Origin: Stenotrophomonas maltophilia
GTDB lineage: Bacteria; Pseudomonadota; Gammaproteobacteria; Xanthomonadales; Xanthomonadaceae
Reading direction: 5' to 3'
Length of the DNA: 64,000 bases
Assembly: GCF_039555535.1 (NCBI RefSeq)
Contig: NZ_CP154630.1
Coordinates: 3,609,001-3,673,000, forward strand
Shown: positions 16,058 to 26,205 of the stretch, one piece after another
Layout of the letters: each line of letters starts with the position of its first letter
How positions within the stretch are numbered: the first letter of the stretch is position 1
Made by a program: the position numbers and the translations under genes
Notes under the pieces: model-generated
The model's input: only the letters and a program-made list of their open reading frames with translations
Database searches by the model: none
Told to the model about the DNA's origin: nothing

Positions 16058-16954
16058 TCAGTCCAGCACTTTGCCGTGCCGCCAGTAGCCCATGAAGGTG
16101 ATCGCGCGGCGGTCCAGCCCGCAATCGCGGACCAGATGGCGACGGATCGCCATCACCGCTCCCGCCTCGCCTGCCACCCAGGCATACAGCGGCCCGGCCA
16201 CGCTGGCATCCGCCTGTTCCCAGAGGATCTGCGCGTCGACATCGATCTCCTCCAGTTCGTCACCGACAGACACCGCCGAGACCGCTGCCAGCCGCGCCTG
16301 GACCGCCTGCAGCAGCGGTTGGCCGTGGGCCGCCTGACCACGCGGCAACCAGACCAGCTCGGCCGTGGACGGCGCCTTCAGCGGCACCGCGTCGCCGGCC
16401 TGCGCCACTTCCAGCAGCGCCAGCGTGCGTGGCGGATCGGCCAGCGCGGCCAGTTCCTCGAGGATGCCAGCCACTGCCGGCAGCGCGGTTTCATCCGCCA
16501 CCAGCAGCACCTGGCCGACACCCGCCGGCGGTTTCCATTCCCAGCCTTCGCTGCTGTCGGCACAGTCGGCATCGGGGGCCAGCAGCACTACGCGGTCGCC
16601 CGGCCGCGCGTGGATGGCCCAGCGCGAGGCCGGCCCCGTCTCGCCATGCAGTACGAAATCAACGTCGACCTCGCCCTGCTCGGCACGCAGCTGACGGATG
16701 GTGTAGGTGCGAATGGGCGGGCGCTGATCGTCCGGCAGCGCCCGGTAGCGCGGATACCAGTCCTCGCCGCTGGGCACCTGCGGCACGTCCTGGCCGGGCA
16801 AGGGGAAGAACACCTTGATGCGCTGGTCCGGGCCTTCGGTCTTCATCCGCGCCACGTCGGCACCGGTGAACACCATGCGGTCCAGGGAAGGGGAAAGAAC
16901 GCGGCGCTCTTTCAGCGCCACCTCGAACAGGCGGTAGGTCTGCTGCGCAGCCAT
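16058..16954 (-). CDS. Siderophore-interacting protein (FAD/NAD(P)H ferric-siderophore reductase)
   Basis: The 298-residue protein belongs to the SIP family, which reduces ferric siderophores in the cytoplasm to release iron. The FAD-binding motif RTYTIRQLR lies at about 90-98, the FAD-phosphate/ring region at HGETGPASRWAIHARPGD, the pyridine-nucleotide side at LLVADETALPAVAGILE, and the characteristic end is FMGYWRHGK. The ATG at 16954 has GAGG 8 bases upstream and was preferred over an ATG 7 codons earlier. No siderophore receptor or Fur box is obvious in the 140 bases before it. Confidence 0.9.
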   Translation of the reverse strand: MAAQQTYRLFEVALKERRVLSPSLDRMVFTGADVARMKTEGPDQRIKVFFPLPGQDVPQVPSGEDWYPRYRALPDDQRPPIRTYTIRQLRAEQGEVDVDFVLHGETGPASRWAIHARPGDRVVLLAPDADCADSSEGWEWKPPAGVGQVLLVADETALPAVAGILEELAALADPPRTLALLEVAQAGDAVPLKAPSTAELVWLPRGQAAHGQPLLQAVQARLAAVSAVSVGDELEEIDVDAQILWEQADASVAGPLYAWVAGEAGAVMAIRRHLVRDCGLDRRAITFMGYWRHGKVLD

Positions 16955-17093
16955 GGGAACCTCATGCAACGACATCGGATCGGCTGGCTGTCGTGCATCC
17001 ACGCACCGGCTGGCTGGAGTCCCCAGCCTAGTCCGGTCATTCCTCGCCGCAAGCCTTTCGGGCATCGCGGCCCGCCCTACCCCTGCGCGCTGC

Positions 17094-18320
17094 TCAATGG
17101 TCCGTGCAGGCTGCCTGCGCCGCGCGTTCACGCTGGTGTTCCCAGTACCAGAACACGAAGCCGGCAGCGAAGAACGCGGCCTGCCCCAGCGCCAGGTGCA
17201 GCGGGCTGGCACTGAGCAGCGGCGACACCACGCCCGCCACCACCGTGCTGATCATCAGCTGCACGAAGGCCTGCAGCGACGACGCCAGGCCACGCTGGTG
17301 CGGGTACATGTCCAGCACCGCCAGGGCCAGGATCGGGAAGATCAGCGACATGCCCATGCCGCCCAGGAAGATCGGCAGCACCGCCCACGGCAGCACGAAC
17401 TGCGGCGACAGCGCCACGTAGCCGACATTCAACAGCGCCGACAGCGCGCACAGGCTGAAACCGATGGCGACCTGGCGTGTGGGCGTGGTGTGCCCGGCCA
17501 TGCGCCCGGACAGGAACGAGCCGGTGGTCATGCCGCCGATGGTGGGGATGAACAACCACGCGAAACCGCCCTCGCCCAGGTGCAGGTGCTGCATCACGAA
17601 CACCGGCGCCGAGGAGATGTACAGGAAGATGCCGCCGAAACCGATGCTGCCGGCCAGCGCCAGGCGCAGGAAGCGCGGGTTGAAGCCGATGCGCACGTAG
17701 TCACGCAGCAGCACGCGCGGCGACAGCGGCACCCGCGCCTCGACCGGATGGGTTTCCGGCAGGAAGCGCGCGGTGGCCGCCAGCAGGACCAGTGCGAACA
17801 CCACCAGGAACCAGAAGATCAGCGGCCAACCTGCGCCACTGAGCAGGATCCAGCCACCGATGATCGGTGCGATGGCCGGGGCGATGCCGAACAGCATCGA
17901 CACCTGGCTCATCAGCCGCTGGGCATCGTGGCCGTGGTACAGGTCGCGGATCACCGCGCGGCCGACGATCATGCCGACACCTGCCGACAGGCCCTGCAGC
18001 GCGCGGAACGCCAGCAGCGTGCTCAGGTCGGTGGACAGCGCACAGCCGACCGAGGCGCCGACGAACACCACCAGGCCGCCCAGGATCACCCGCTTGCGGC
18101 CCCAGGCATCGGACAGCGGACCGTGCGCCAGGCTCATCAGGCCGTAGAACAGCAGGTACACGCTGATGGTCTGCTGCACCGCCACCTCGTCCACCGCCAG
18201 GCGCTGGGCCAGCTGCGGGAACGCCGGGAAGATGGTGTCGATCGAGAACGGGCCGAACATGGCCAGGCCGGCAAGCAGCAGGGCCATGCGGCGGGTGGAG
18301 GGGGCAACAGCGGCGGTCAT
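17094..18320 (-). CDS. MFS exporter, Bcr/CflA type
   Basis: About 408 residues with twelve predicted membrane helices. It carries the MFS motif A region GPLSDAWGRKRVILGG between helices 2 and 3 and the drug:H+ antiporter pattern of the Bcr/CflA subfamily (helix 1 MFGPFSIDTIFPAFPQLA, FRALQGLSAGVGMIVGRAVIRD in helix 4). These proteins export bicyclomycin, chloramphenicol, sulfonamides or metabolites by proton antiport. The start is uncertain: the ATG at 18320 fits the family, while ATGs at 18344 and 18380 are in frame; none has a good ribosome site. The C-terminus ends shortly after helix 12. Confidence 0.9.
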   Translation of the reverse strand: MTAAVAPSTRRMALLLAGLAMFGPFSIDTIFPAFPQLAQRLAVDEVAVQQTISVYLLFYGLMSLAHGPLSDAWGRKRVILGGLVVFVGASVGCALSTDLSTLLAFRALQGLSAGVGMIVGRAVIRDLYHGHDAQRLMSQVSMLFGIAPAIAPIIGGWILLSGAGWPLIFWFLVVFALVLLAATARFLPETHPVEARVPLSPRVLLRDYVRIGFNPRFLRLALAGSIGFGGIFLYISSAPVFVMQHLHLGEGGFAWLFIPTIGGMTTGSFLSGRMAGHTTPTRQVAIGFSLCALSALLNVGYVALSPQFVLPWAVLPIFLGGMGMSLIFPILALAVLDMYPHQRGLASSLQAFVQLMISTVVAGVVSPLLSASPLHLALGQAAFFAAGFVFWYWEHQRERAAQAACTDH

Positions 18321-18534
18321 GGAGGAAACGTCCGGCAGGGCCATGCGGGGCAAGCACGGCGGGCGCCGGTCCCGCAGCAACGGGGACGGCGCCAGATGAA
18401 TTCGGGTATCCGCCCATCATAGGTGGGGATTGCGCTTGATGCCATGCAGCACTGCACAAAACGCACGGCCGGGCCATCGGCCATTCAGGCGCGGCGGTCA
18501 GGGGGCGGAGGCGGCCGCCGCGCCCGCAACGGGC

Positions 18535-18540
18535 TATAAT
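18535..18540 (+). promoter_or_regulatory. -10 element TATAAT of the gcvP leader
   Basis: A consensus TATAAT precedes the riboswitch by about 12 bases, so transcription would start at about 18547, right at the first aptamer. No convincing -35 is visible in the GC-rich stretch before it. Confidence 0.6.
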
Positions 18541-18548
18541 CAGCGGGC

Positions 18549-18720
18549 AACACGGTGGGAGAAGCGGAACACCGCTGCCGAAGGCGCAACGCCCGTAATC
18601 GCTCAGGCCCGATACCACCCGTAACACAACTCTGGAGAGACCGGTTCGATCCGGCGCCGAAGGGGCACGAAGCTGCGGTTTTCCGCGCTTTTAAACTCTC
18701 AGGCAAAAGGACAGAGGGGC
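18549..18720 (+). ncRNA. Tandem glycine riboswitch upstream of gcvP
   Basis: Two successive glycine aptamers can be read. The first spans about 18551-18622 with GGGAGAAGCGG, GCCGAAGGCGCAA and AATCGCTCAGGCCC. The second spans about 18631-18718 with CTGGAGAGACCGG, GCCGAAGGGGCA and AAACTCTCAGGCAAAAGGAC. Both carry the conserved GCCGAAGG and CTCAGGC cores. In known cases glycine binding switches the downstream gcv gene on, so that cleavage of glycine starts only when it is in excess. The region fills most of the 466-base gap before gcvP. Confidence 0.93.
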
Positions 18721-18786
18721 GCCCCGCAGACCGCCGACCGGCGGCTTGTGCCCGTGCGTGTGCCCTTTCCTGACGGATCCTTCGCC

Positions 18787-21654
<2,868 letters not shown>

Positions 21655-21676
21655 GCCTTCGACCCATAGGAAATGA

Positions 21677-21703
21677 GAACGGCCCGCGCAAGCGGGCCGT
21701 TTT
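21677..21703 (+). terminator. Rho-independent terminator of gcvP
   Basis: ACGGCCCGC and GCGGGCCGT pair across GCAA and are followed by TTTTC; the hairpin starts 23 bases after the gcvP stop. Confidence 0.85.
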
Positions 21704-21746
21704 CATGAGGGCGTGTGGACCAAGGCCCACACCCACAACAAGTCGA

Positions 21747-22163
21747 TCACGGGTCCGGCATCTGCCCCAGGCTCAACTGCCACGACACCCCGAAGCGGTC
21801 CTGCACCCAACCGTAGCGGTTGCTGAAGTCATAGTCGCCCACCGGCATCAACCAGTGGCCGCCCTCGCCCAGCACGCGCGCGGCGCGATCGAACTGCTCG
21901 GCGCCGGAGCACTCCACGAACAGCGAGATCGATGGCGAGAAGGTGAAATCGTGCACGTCCAGGCTATCGAAGCACAGGTAGTGGGTGCCACCGAGCAGGA
22001 AGATGGCCTGGCGGACCTGCCCGGGCACGCCGGCGCCGGCGCCGGCGCCATCAGGATGGCGTTGCAGGGCCAGCAGGCGGAAATCGGCAAAGGCTTCGGC
22101 GTACAGGGCCAGCGCGGCCTCGGCCTGGCCGGTGAACATCAGGAAGGGACGGCTGCGCAGCAT
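21747..22163 (-). CDS. VOC family protein, PhnB-like
   Basis: The 138-residue protein has the beta-alpha-beta-beta-beta repeats of the vicinal oxygen chelate fold: RPFLMFTGQAEAALALYAEAF, AIFLLGGTHYLCFDS, SPSISLFVECSGAEQFDRA and the end GWVQDRFGVSWQL. The short PhnB-like subgroup usually lacks a full metal site and its role is unknown. The ATG at 22163 matches the family N-terminus; the longer frame runs into a REP. It converges on the gcvP terminator. Confidence 0.85.
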   Translation of the reverse strand: MLRSRPFLMFTGQAEAALALYAEAFADFRLLALQRHPDGAGAGAGVPGQVRQAIFLLGGTHYLCFDSLDVHDFTFSPSISLFVECSGAEQFDRAARVLGEGGHWLMPVGDYDFSNRYGWVQDRFGVSWQLSLGQMPDP

Positions 22164-22233
22164 GCGGTACTCCCGGTCGACGGGCCGGTGACGGCCCACG
22201 CAAGCAGGATTACACGCCGAATGTATGCCCTCT

Positions 22234-22299
22234 GTAGAGCCGAGCCCATGCTCGGCTGACATCTGCCCGAACGGCAGCCGACCGTAGGGTCGGCTCTAC
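22234..22299. repeat. GTAG-type REP pair, mixed stems
   Basis: A GTAGAGCCGAGCCCATGCTC copy faces an inverted copy whose stem is AGCCGACCGTAGGGTCGGCT, so the two halves come from different stem variants. It lies between the permease stop and the VOC gene. Confidence 0.8.
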
Positions 22300-22303
22300 G
22301 GGA

Positions 22304-23671
22304 TCACGCCTCGCGCATGCGCCGGGCGATGGCACTGCCGGCCGCGATCGTAGCGGTCAGCGCCACCATCGACAGGAACTGCAGGCGGGTGTGCGACTCG
22401 CTCAGCAGCAGGCCGAAGATCAGCGCCAGGATCGCCAGCGCGCACACCGTCAGCCACGGGAAACCGGCCATGCGGAACGGCAGGCGGGTGCCCAGGCGGT
22501 CGGCACGGCGGCGCAGCACCAGCTGCGAGACCAGCGACAGCGTCCACACCAGCAGGCAGGTGGAACCGACGATGTTGAGCAGCACCGGCAGCACCCGGTC
22601 CGGGAACAGCAGTTCCATCACGGTGGCGGCGAAACCGAACAGCACGCTGGCCAGCACGGCAATCACCGGCACCTGGCGCGGATCGGTCCAGCCCAGCACC
22701 GCCGGTGCCTCGCGACGCTGCGCCAGCGAATACATCATGCGCGAGGCGCCGTAGAGGTTGGCATTGAGCGCCGACAGCAGCGCGATCACCGCGATCAGGG
22801 TGATGGCGGTGCCCGCGCCCGGGATACGGGCGATATCCAGCACCGCAGCGAACGGCGATTTCAGCGCCTCGCTGGTCCATGGCACCACAGCGATGATCAC
22901 GCTCAGCGAGCCGATGTAGAACACCAGGATGCGCCAGGCCACCGTGCGGATCGCACGGGCAATGCTGCGTTCCGGGTCTTCGGTCTCGGCAGCAGCGACG
23001 GCCACGATCTCGGTGCCGCCAAAGGCGAACACCACCACCAGCAGCGCGGCACCGATGCCGGCCAGGCCCTTCGGTGCGAAACCGCCATGTTCGGTGAAGT
23101 TGCTCAGGCCCGGTGAGGTGACCTGCGGCAGCCAGCCCATCAGCAGCGCCACGCCGATGGCAATGAAGGCCAGGATCGCCGCCACCTTGAGGATGGCGAA
23201 CCAGAATTCGAACTCGCCGAAGTTCTTCACCCCGAGCAGGTTGATCGCAGTGAAGAACAGCATGAAGGCCAGCGCCGCCATCGGTACAGGTACCGCTGGC
23301 CAGACGGTGGCCAGCAGACCGGCCGCCCCCACCGCTTCGGCAGCGATCACGATCACCAGCTGCACCCACCACAGCCAGCCCACGGTGGCACCGGCGGTGG
23401 CGCCCATGGCATCGGCGGCATAGACCGAGAACGCGCCACTGGTCGGTTTGGCCGCCGCCATTTCGCCCAGTGCGTTCATCACGATGATCACCAGCGCGCC
23501 AGCGACCAGATACGACACCAGCACCGCCGGACCGGCCGCCTGCACGCCCACGCCCGAGCCGAGGAACAGGCCGGCGCCGATGGCGCTGCCCAGGCCCATC
23601 ATGATCAGCTGGCGGGGCTTGAGCGAATGCCCGAGGCGGGACGGCGAAGCGGTCGGAATCGAGTTGGGCAT
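22304..23671 (-). CDS. Amino-acid permease, APC family
   Basis: About 455 residues with twelve predicted helices. It has the APC signature GLGSAIGAGLFLGSG in helix 1, ALGEMAAAKPTSGAFSVYA after helix 2, and GGTEIVAVAAAETEDPERSIARAI in the helix 6 region, as in the AAT/GABA-permease branch (proline, GABA, aromatic amino acid or histidine carriers). Substrate specificity cannot be read reliably. The ATG at 23671 (MPNSIPTASPSRLG) places about 20 residues before helix 1. The PAS-AraC regulator is encoded 82 bases upstream on the same strand, so it may control this permease. An open frame continues upstream but shows no protein-like composition. Confidence 0.9.
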   Translation of the reverse strand: MPNSIPTASPSRLGHSLKPRQLIMMGLGSAIGAGLFLGSGVGVQAAGPAVLVSYLVAGALVIIVMNALGEMAAAKPTSGAFSVYAADAMGATAGATVGWLWWVQLVIVIAAEAVGAAGLLATVWPAVPVPMAALAFMLFFTAINLLGVKNFGEFEFWFAILKVAAILAFIAIGVALLMGWLPQVTSPGLSNFTEHGGFAPKGLAGIGAALLVVVFAFGGTEIVAVAAAETEDPERSIARAIRTVAWRILVFYIGSLSVIIAVVPWTSEALKSPFAAVLDIARIPGAGTAITLIAVIALLSALNANLYGASRMMYSLAQRREAPAVLGWTDPRQVPVIAVLASVLFGFAATVMELLFPDRVLPVLLNIVGSTCLLVWTLSLVSQLVLRRRADRLGTRLPFRMAGFPWLTVCALAILALIFGLLLSESHTRLQFLSMVALTATIAAGSAIARRMREA

Positions 23672-23753
23672 CGGCGGGGCTGGCGGCGGGCTACAGGGGC
23701 GACACCTTACCCTGTCCCATGCCCGCGGGGATAGGCACAGCGCAGCAGGCCGC

Positions 23754-24476
23754 TCAGGCCAGTGCAGGCTCGCCGACGTTGCCGCCGATACGGGCACGGT
23801 AGGCGCGCGGCGAGAAACCGGTTTCAGCCTTGAACTTGCGGGTGAAGGCGCTCTGGTCGCTGAAACCGCAGGCCTGGCCGATGCTGGCGATGCTCTCGTC
23901 ACCGTGCAGCAGGTGCATGGCCATCTGGATCCGCAGCCGGGTCAGCACCTGCTGCGGGGTCATCTGGAACACCTTGCGGAAGCTGCGCTCCAGCTTGGAC
24001 AGCGAAAAGCCGGTGATGTCCAGCAGAGTCTGCATGCGCACGTTCTCGGCGTAGTGCGCGTTGAGGTGGGCCAGTGCCAGCCGCAGCTGTTCGTACTGGG
24101 TACCCAGGCTGTCCTTCTGGCCAAGGTCGCGGGAAATGCCGATCAGCCCCTCGATGGCCCCATCGACCACCAGCGGGCGCTTGCAGGTCAGGCACCAGCC
24201 CGGTTCGCGGTTGGCGAACAGGTGCAGCTCCATCAGGTTCTCGATGACCTCACCGGACAGCACGCGGGCGTCCTGATCGACGTAGTCCGCACTGAGGCCG
24301 GTCGGGTAGATTTCGGCCGCCGTGCGCCCGATCACGTCCTTGCGCGCGCGCAGGCCCAGCCGCCGCAGCATGGTCTGGTTGACGTGGGTGTAACGCCCCT
24401 GGAGATCCTTGATGAAGAACAGCACATCCGGGATGGCGTCGAACAGGGCTTCGATGTCGGCGGGCTCGACTCGCAT
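23754..24476 (-). CDS. AraC-family regulator with N-terminal PAS domain
   Basis: The 240-residue protein combines a PAS sensor domain (about 8-115, with IPDVLFFIKDLQGRYTHVNQTMLRRLG and DVIGRTAAEIYP) with an AraC-type double helix-turn-helix domain (about 135-235, with LLDITGFSLSKLERSFRKVF and the family end IASIGQACGFSDQSAFTRKFKAETGFSPRAYRA). PAS-AraC pairs sense a small molecule or redox state. Two cysteines lie close together in GWCLTCKRPLV and could matter for sensing. Start choice: the ATG at 24476 in MRVEPADIE; 25 further codons are open upstream but unlike the family. It is divergent from the H1-like gene. Confidence 0.88.
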   Translation of the reverse strand: MRVEPADIEALFDAIPDVLFFIKDLQGRYTHVNQTMLRRLGLRARKDVIGRTAAEIYPTGLSADYVDQDARVLSGEVIENLMELHLFANREPGWCLTCKRPLVVDGAIEGLIGISRDLGQKDSLGTQYEQLRLALAHLNAHYAENVRMQTLLDITGFSLSKLERSFRKVFQMTPQQVLTRLRIQMAMHLLHGDESIASIGQACGFSDQSAFTRKFKAETGFSPRAYRARIGGNVGEPALA

Positions 24477-24583
24477 GCCGCAAGCATAGCCGAGGCCCCT
24501 TGCCGGTGCGATCACCCTTGCGGGACTTGCGCTTAACGCTGCCAGGTCCACCGTGGGGGCCAGCCCCGACTGGAGAACCGGCC

Positions 24584-24988
24584 ATGCCCCGCGGTGACAA
24601 GTCCGCCTATACCGAAAAGCAGAAGCGCCAGGCCGAGCACATCGAGGACAGCGAGCGCGAGCGTGGTGCCAGCGAAAGCGCTGCCGAACGCATTGCCTGG
24701 GCCACCGTGAACAAGCAGGATGGCGGCGGCAAGCGCAGCGGCAGTGGGCGCAAGGTGGCGAAGAAGGCAGCGGCGAGGAAGGCCGCCAGCAAGGGCGCTG
24801 TGAAGAAAACAGCGGCGAAGACGGCGCCGGCCACGAAAAAGGCGGTAAAGAAAACGGTGGTCAAGAAGACCAGCACCGCCGCCTCACGTAGTGCTGCCGC
24901 GAAGAAGGCAGCGAAGACCCGTGCGGCGAAGAAGACCGTGCGCAAGGTAGCGGCGAAGAAAGCGGCACGTACCCGCACCCGCAGTTGA
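24584..24988 (+). CDS. Histone H1-like lysine/alanine-rich basic protein
   Basis: The 134-residue protein has a small N-terminal domain, MPRGDKSAYTEKQKRQAEHI..., ending AWATVNKQDGGGKRSGSG. This domain is seen in proteins often labelled plasmid stabilisation protein. It is followed by about 80 residues of Lys/Ala-rich repeats (KKAAARKAASK, KKTAAKTAPATKKAVKK, AKKAAKTRAAKK) like the tail of histone H1. Such tails bind DNA without sequence specificity, so the protein is probably nucleoid-associated. GGAG lies 9 bases before the ATG at 24584. There is no nearby plasmid or partition gene, so a role in plasmid maintenance is unlikely here. Confidence 0.85.
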   Translation: MPRGDKSAYTEKQKRQAEHIEDSERERGASESAAERIAWATVNKQDGGGKRSGSGRKVAKKAAARKAASKGAVKKTAAKTAPATKKAVKKTVVKKTSTAASRSAAAKKAAKTRAAKKTVRKVAAKKAARTRTRS

Positions 24989-24997
24989 GCGCACCGT

Positions 24998-25699
24998 TCA
25001 GTGCGACAACGTCGTCATCCACGCGGCAACTTCGGCTGCCGCTGCATCAGCGCGCGCCTGCAGCAGCAGATGTGGGCCCTCCAACGACACATGGCGGGCA
25101 TCGGGCAACAGGGCCTGCAGCTCGGCCACGCTGGGCGGCCACAGCAAGCGGTCCTGCGTGGCGTGCAGGCACAGCGTCGGCAACACGAGTTCCGGCAGCA
25201 GTGCACGAACGTCCACCTGCAGTGTCGCCGCAGCACGTTGGCGCAGGGTTGCAGCCGGTACCCGCGTGATTGCCAGGCCCAGCTCGCGCAGGTTCGCGCG
25301 CGTCCGCCACTGCCCCAGCAGCAGCCGGGCCATCAACGCGAGTGGCGGCAACGGCCACGCCGGAGCCAGTATCCGTGCGCTTGCCGCAGGCAGCGGCACC
25401 GGCCGCCGTGCGAAGGTCGTACTCAGTACCAACCCACGCAATCCAGGCAGCCCGGCCGCCGCCAGTTCAATGGCCAGTGGCCCGGCGAACGATTCGGCCA
25501 GCAGCACGAAAGGAGATGCGGGAAGCTGCGGGCGCAGGATCGACGCCAACGTGGTGTAGTCCTGTTGCCCCCGCGCGGGCAACGGCAGCACCTGCATCTG
25601 GATGCCTCGCGCCTGCATTGCCTCCACGAAGTGTGCCGACAGCAGGCTGGTGCCATCCAGGCCCGGCAGCATCACGACCGGCAGCATCACAGCATTCAT
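24998..25699 (-). CDS. Alpha/beta hydrolase
   Basis: The 233-residue protein is an alpha/beta hydrolase with the oxyanion strand VVMLPGLDGTSLL near residue 10, nucleophile Ser70 in FVLLAESFAGPLA (AxSxxG in place of the usual GxSxG), the acid in LHATQDRLLWP and the histidine in SLEGPHLLLQARAD. No signal peptide is present, so it is cytoplasmic. The substrate is unknown. An in-frame GTG at 25711 is also possible, but GAAGGG is placed better for the ATG at 25699. It converges on the H1-like gene with a 9-base gap. Confidence 0.82.
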   Translation of the reverse strand: MNAVMLPVVMLPGLDGTSLLSAHFVEAMQARGIQMQVLPLPARGQQDYTTLASILRPQLPASPFVLLAESFAGPLAIELAAAGLPGLRGLVLSTTFARRPVPLPAASARILAPAWPLPPLALMARLLLGQWRTRANLRELGLAITRVPAATLRQRAAATLQVDVRALLPELVLPTLCLHATQDRLLWPPSVAELQALLPDARHVSLEGPHLLLQARADAAAAEVAAWMTTLSH

Positions 25700-25831
25700 C
25701 ACGTTGATCACCCTTCAGGTTTCTTCGCACGGCTCCCTGCCTGCAGCTTCACTCATTGGCTCGACCCAAGGAAGTGCACGGCGGCGCACGCGGCGCTACG
25801 CTGGTGGTCCCGAGGGAACGGACAAGGCGGC

Positions 25832-26119
25832 ATGCGCAAGCCACGCTGGCTCAGCTGGACCGGCATTGCCATATGCACACTCTATCTCGCGCTGACCGCC
25901 TGGCTGGTGCTCGATGCCCAGGCCAACAGCGATCCCAAGAGTGTCTACATCCTCATGCAGCTGCCGGTGATGCTGCAGACCGCAGCACTCGACGTCATCG
26001 GCATGGGTGGGTGGCTTTCCGGAAAGACCTGGACGACCGTCTACCTTCTGGTGATGCCCCCTACCCTGGCCGTGCTGTATGCCGTGGGGGCCATGCTCGG
26101 CAGTGTTCTTGAACAATGA
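25832..26119 (+). CDS. Small membrane protein of unknown function
   Basis: A 95-residue protein with hydrophobic segments at about 8-28 (LSWTGIAICTLYLALTAWLVL), 40-58 (ILMQLPVMLQTAALDVIG) and 67-90 (TTVYLLVMPPTLAVLYAVGAML). The topology suggests three helices. AAGGCGG lies 6 bases before the ATG. Codon use is a little less GC-biased than its neighbours. I do not recognise the family. It has no partner on its strand. Confidence 0.7.
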   Translation: MRKPRWLSWTGIAICTLYLALTAWLVLDAQANSDPKSVYILMQLPVMLQTAALDVIGMGGWLSGKTWTTVYLLVMPPTLAVLYAVGAMLGSVLEQ

Positions 26120-26159
26120 TGACGGTGTGCCCCTCTGTCTGGGCAGGCAATGGAAATAC

Positions 26160-26178
26160 GGCCGCCCAAGGCGGCCGC
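26160..26178. terminator. Hairpin between convergent small membrane protein and chemoreceptor
   Basis: CGGCCGCC and GGCGGCCG pair around CAA, 41 bases after one stop and 28 bases from the other. There is no long T-run on either side; the next bases on the plus strand are CATTCCTG. Confidence 0.5.
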
Positions 26179-26205
26179 ATTCCTGTCACCGGGTCAGCAG
26201 CCTGC

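Noticed and set aside
24770..24985. Tandem DNA repeats in the Lys/Ala-rich tail
   Set aside because: These reflect amino-acid composition (AAG and GCN codons) rather than an independent repeat element.
24584..24988. Plasmid-derived region marked by a plasmid stabilisation-like protein
   Set aside because: No replication, partition, integrase or repeat boundary is nearby, and base composition does not change.
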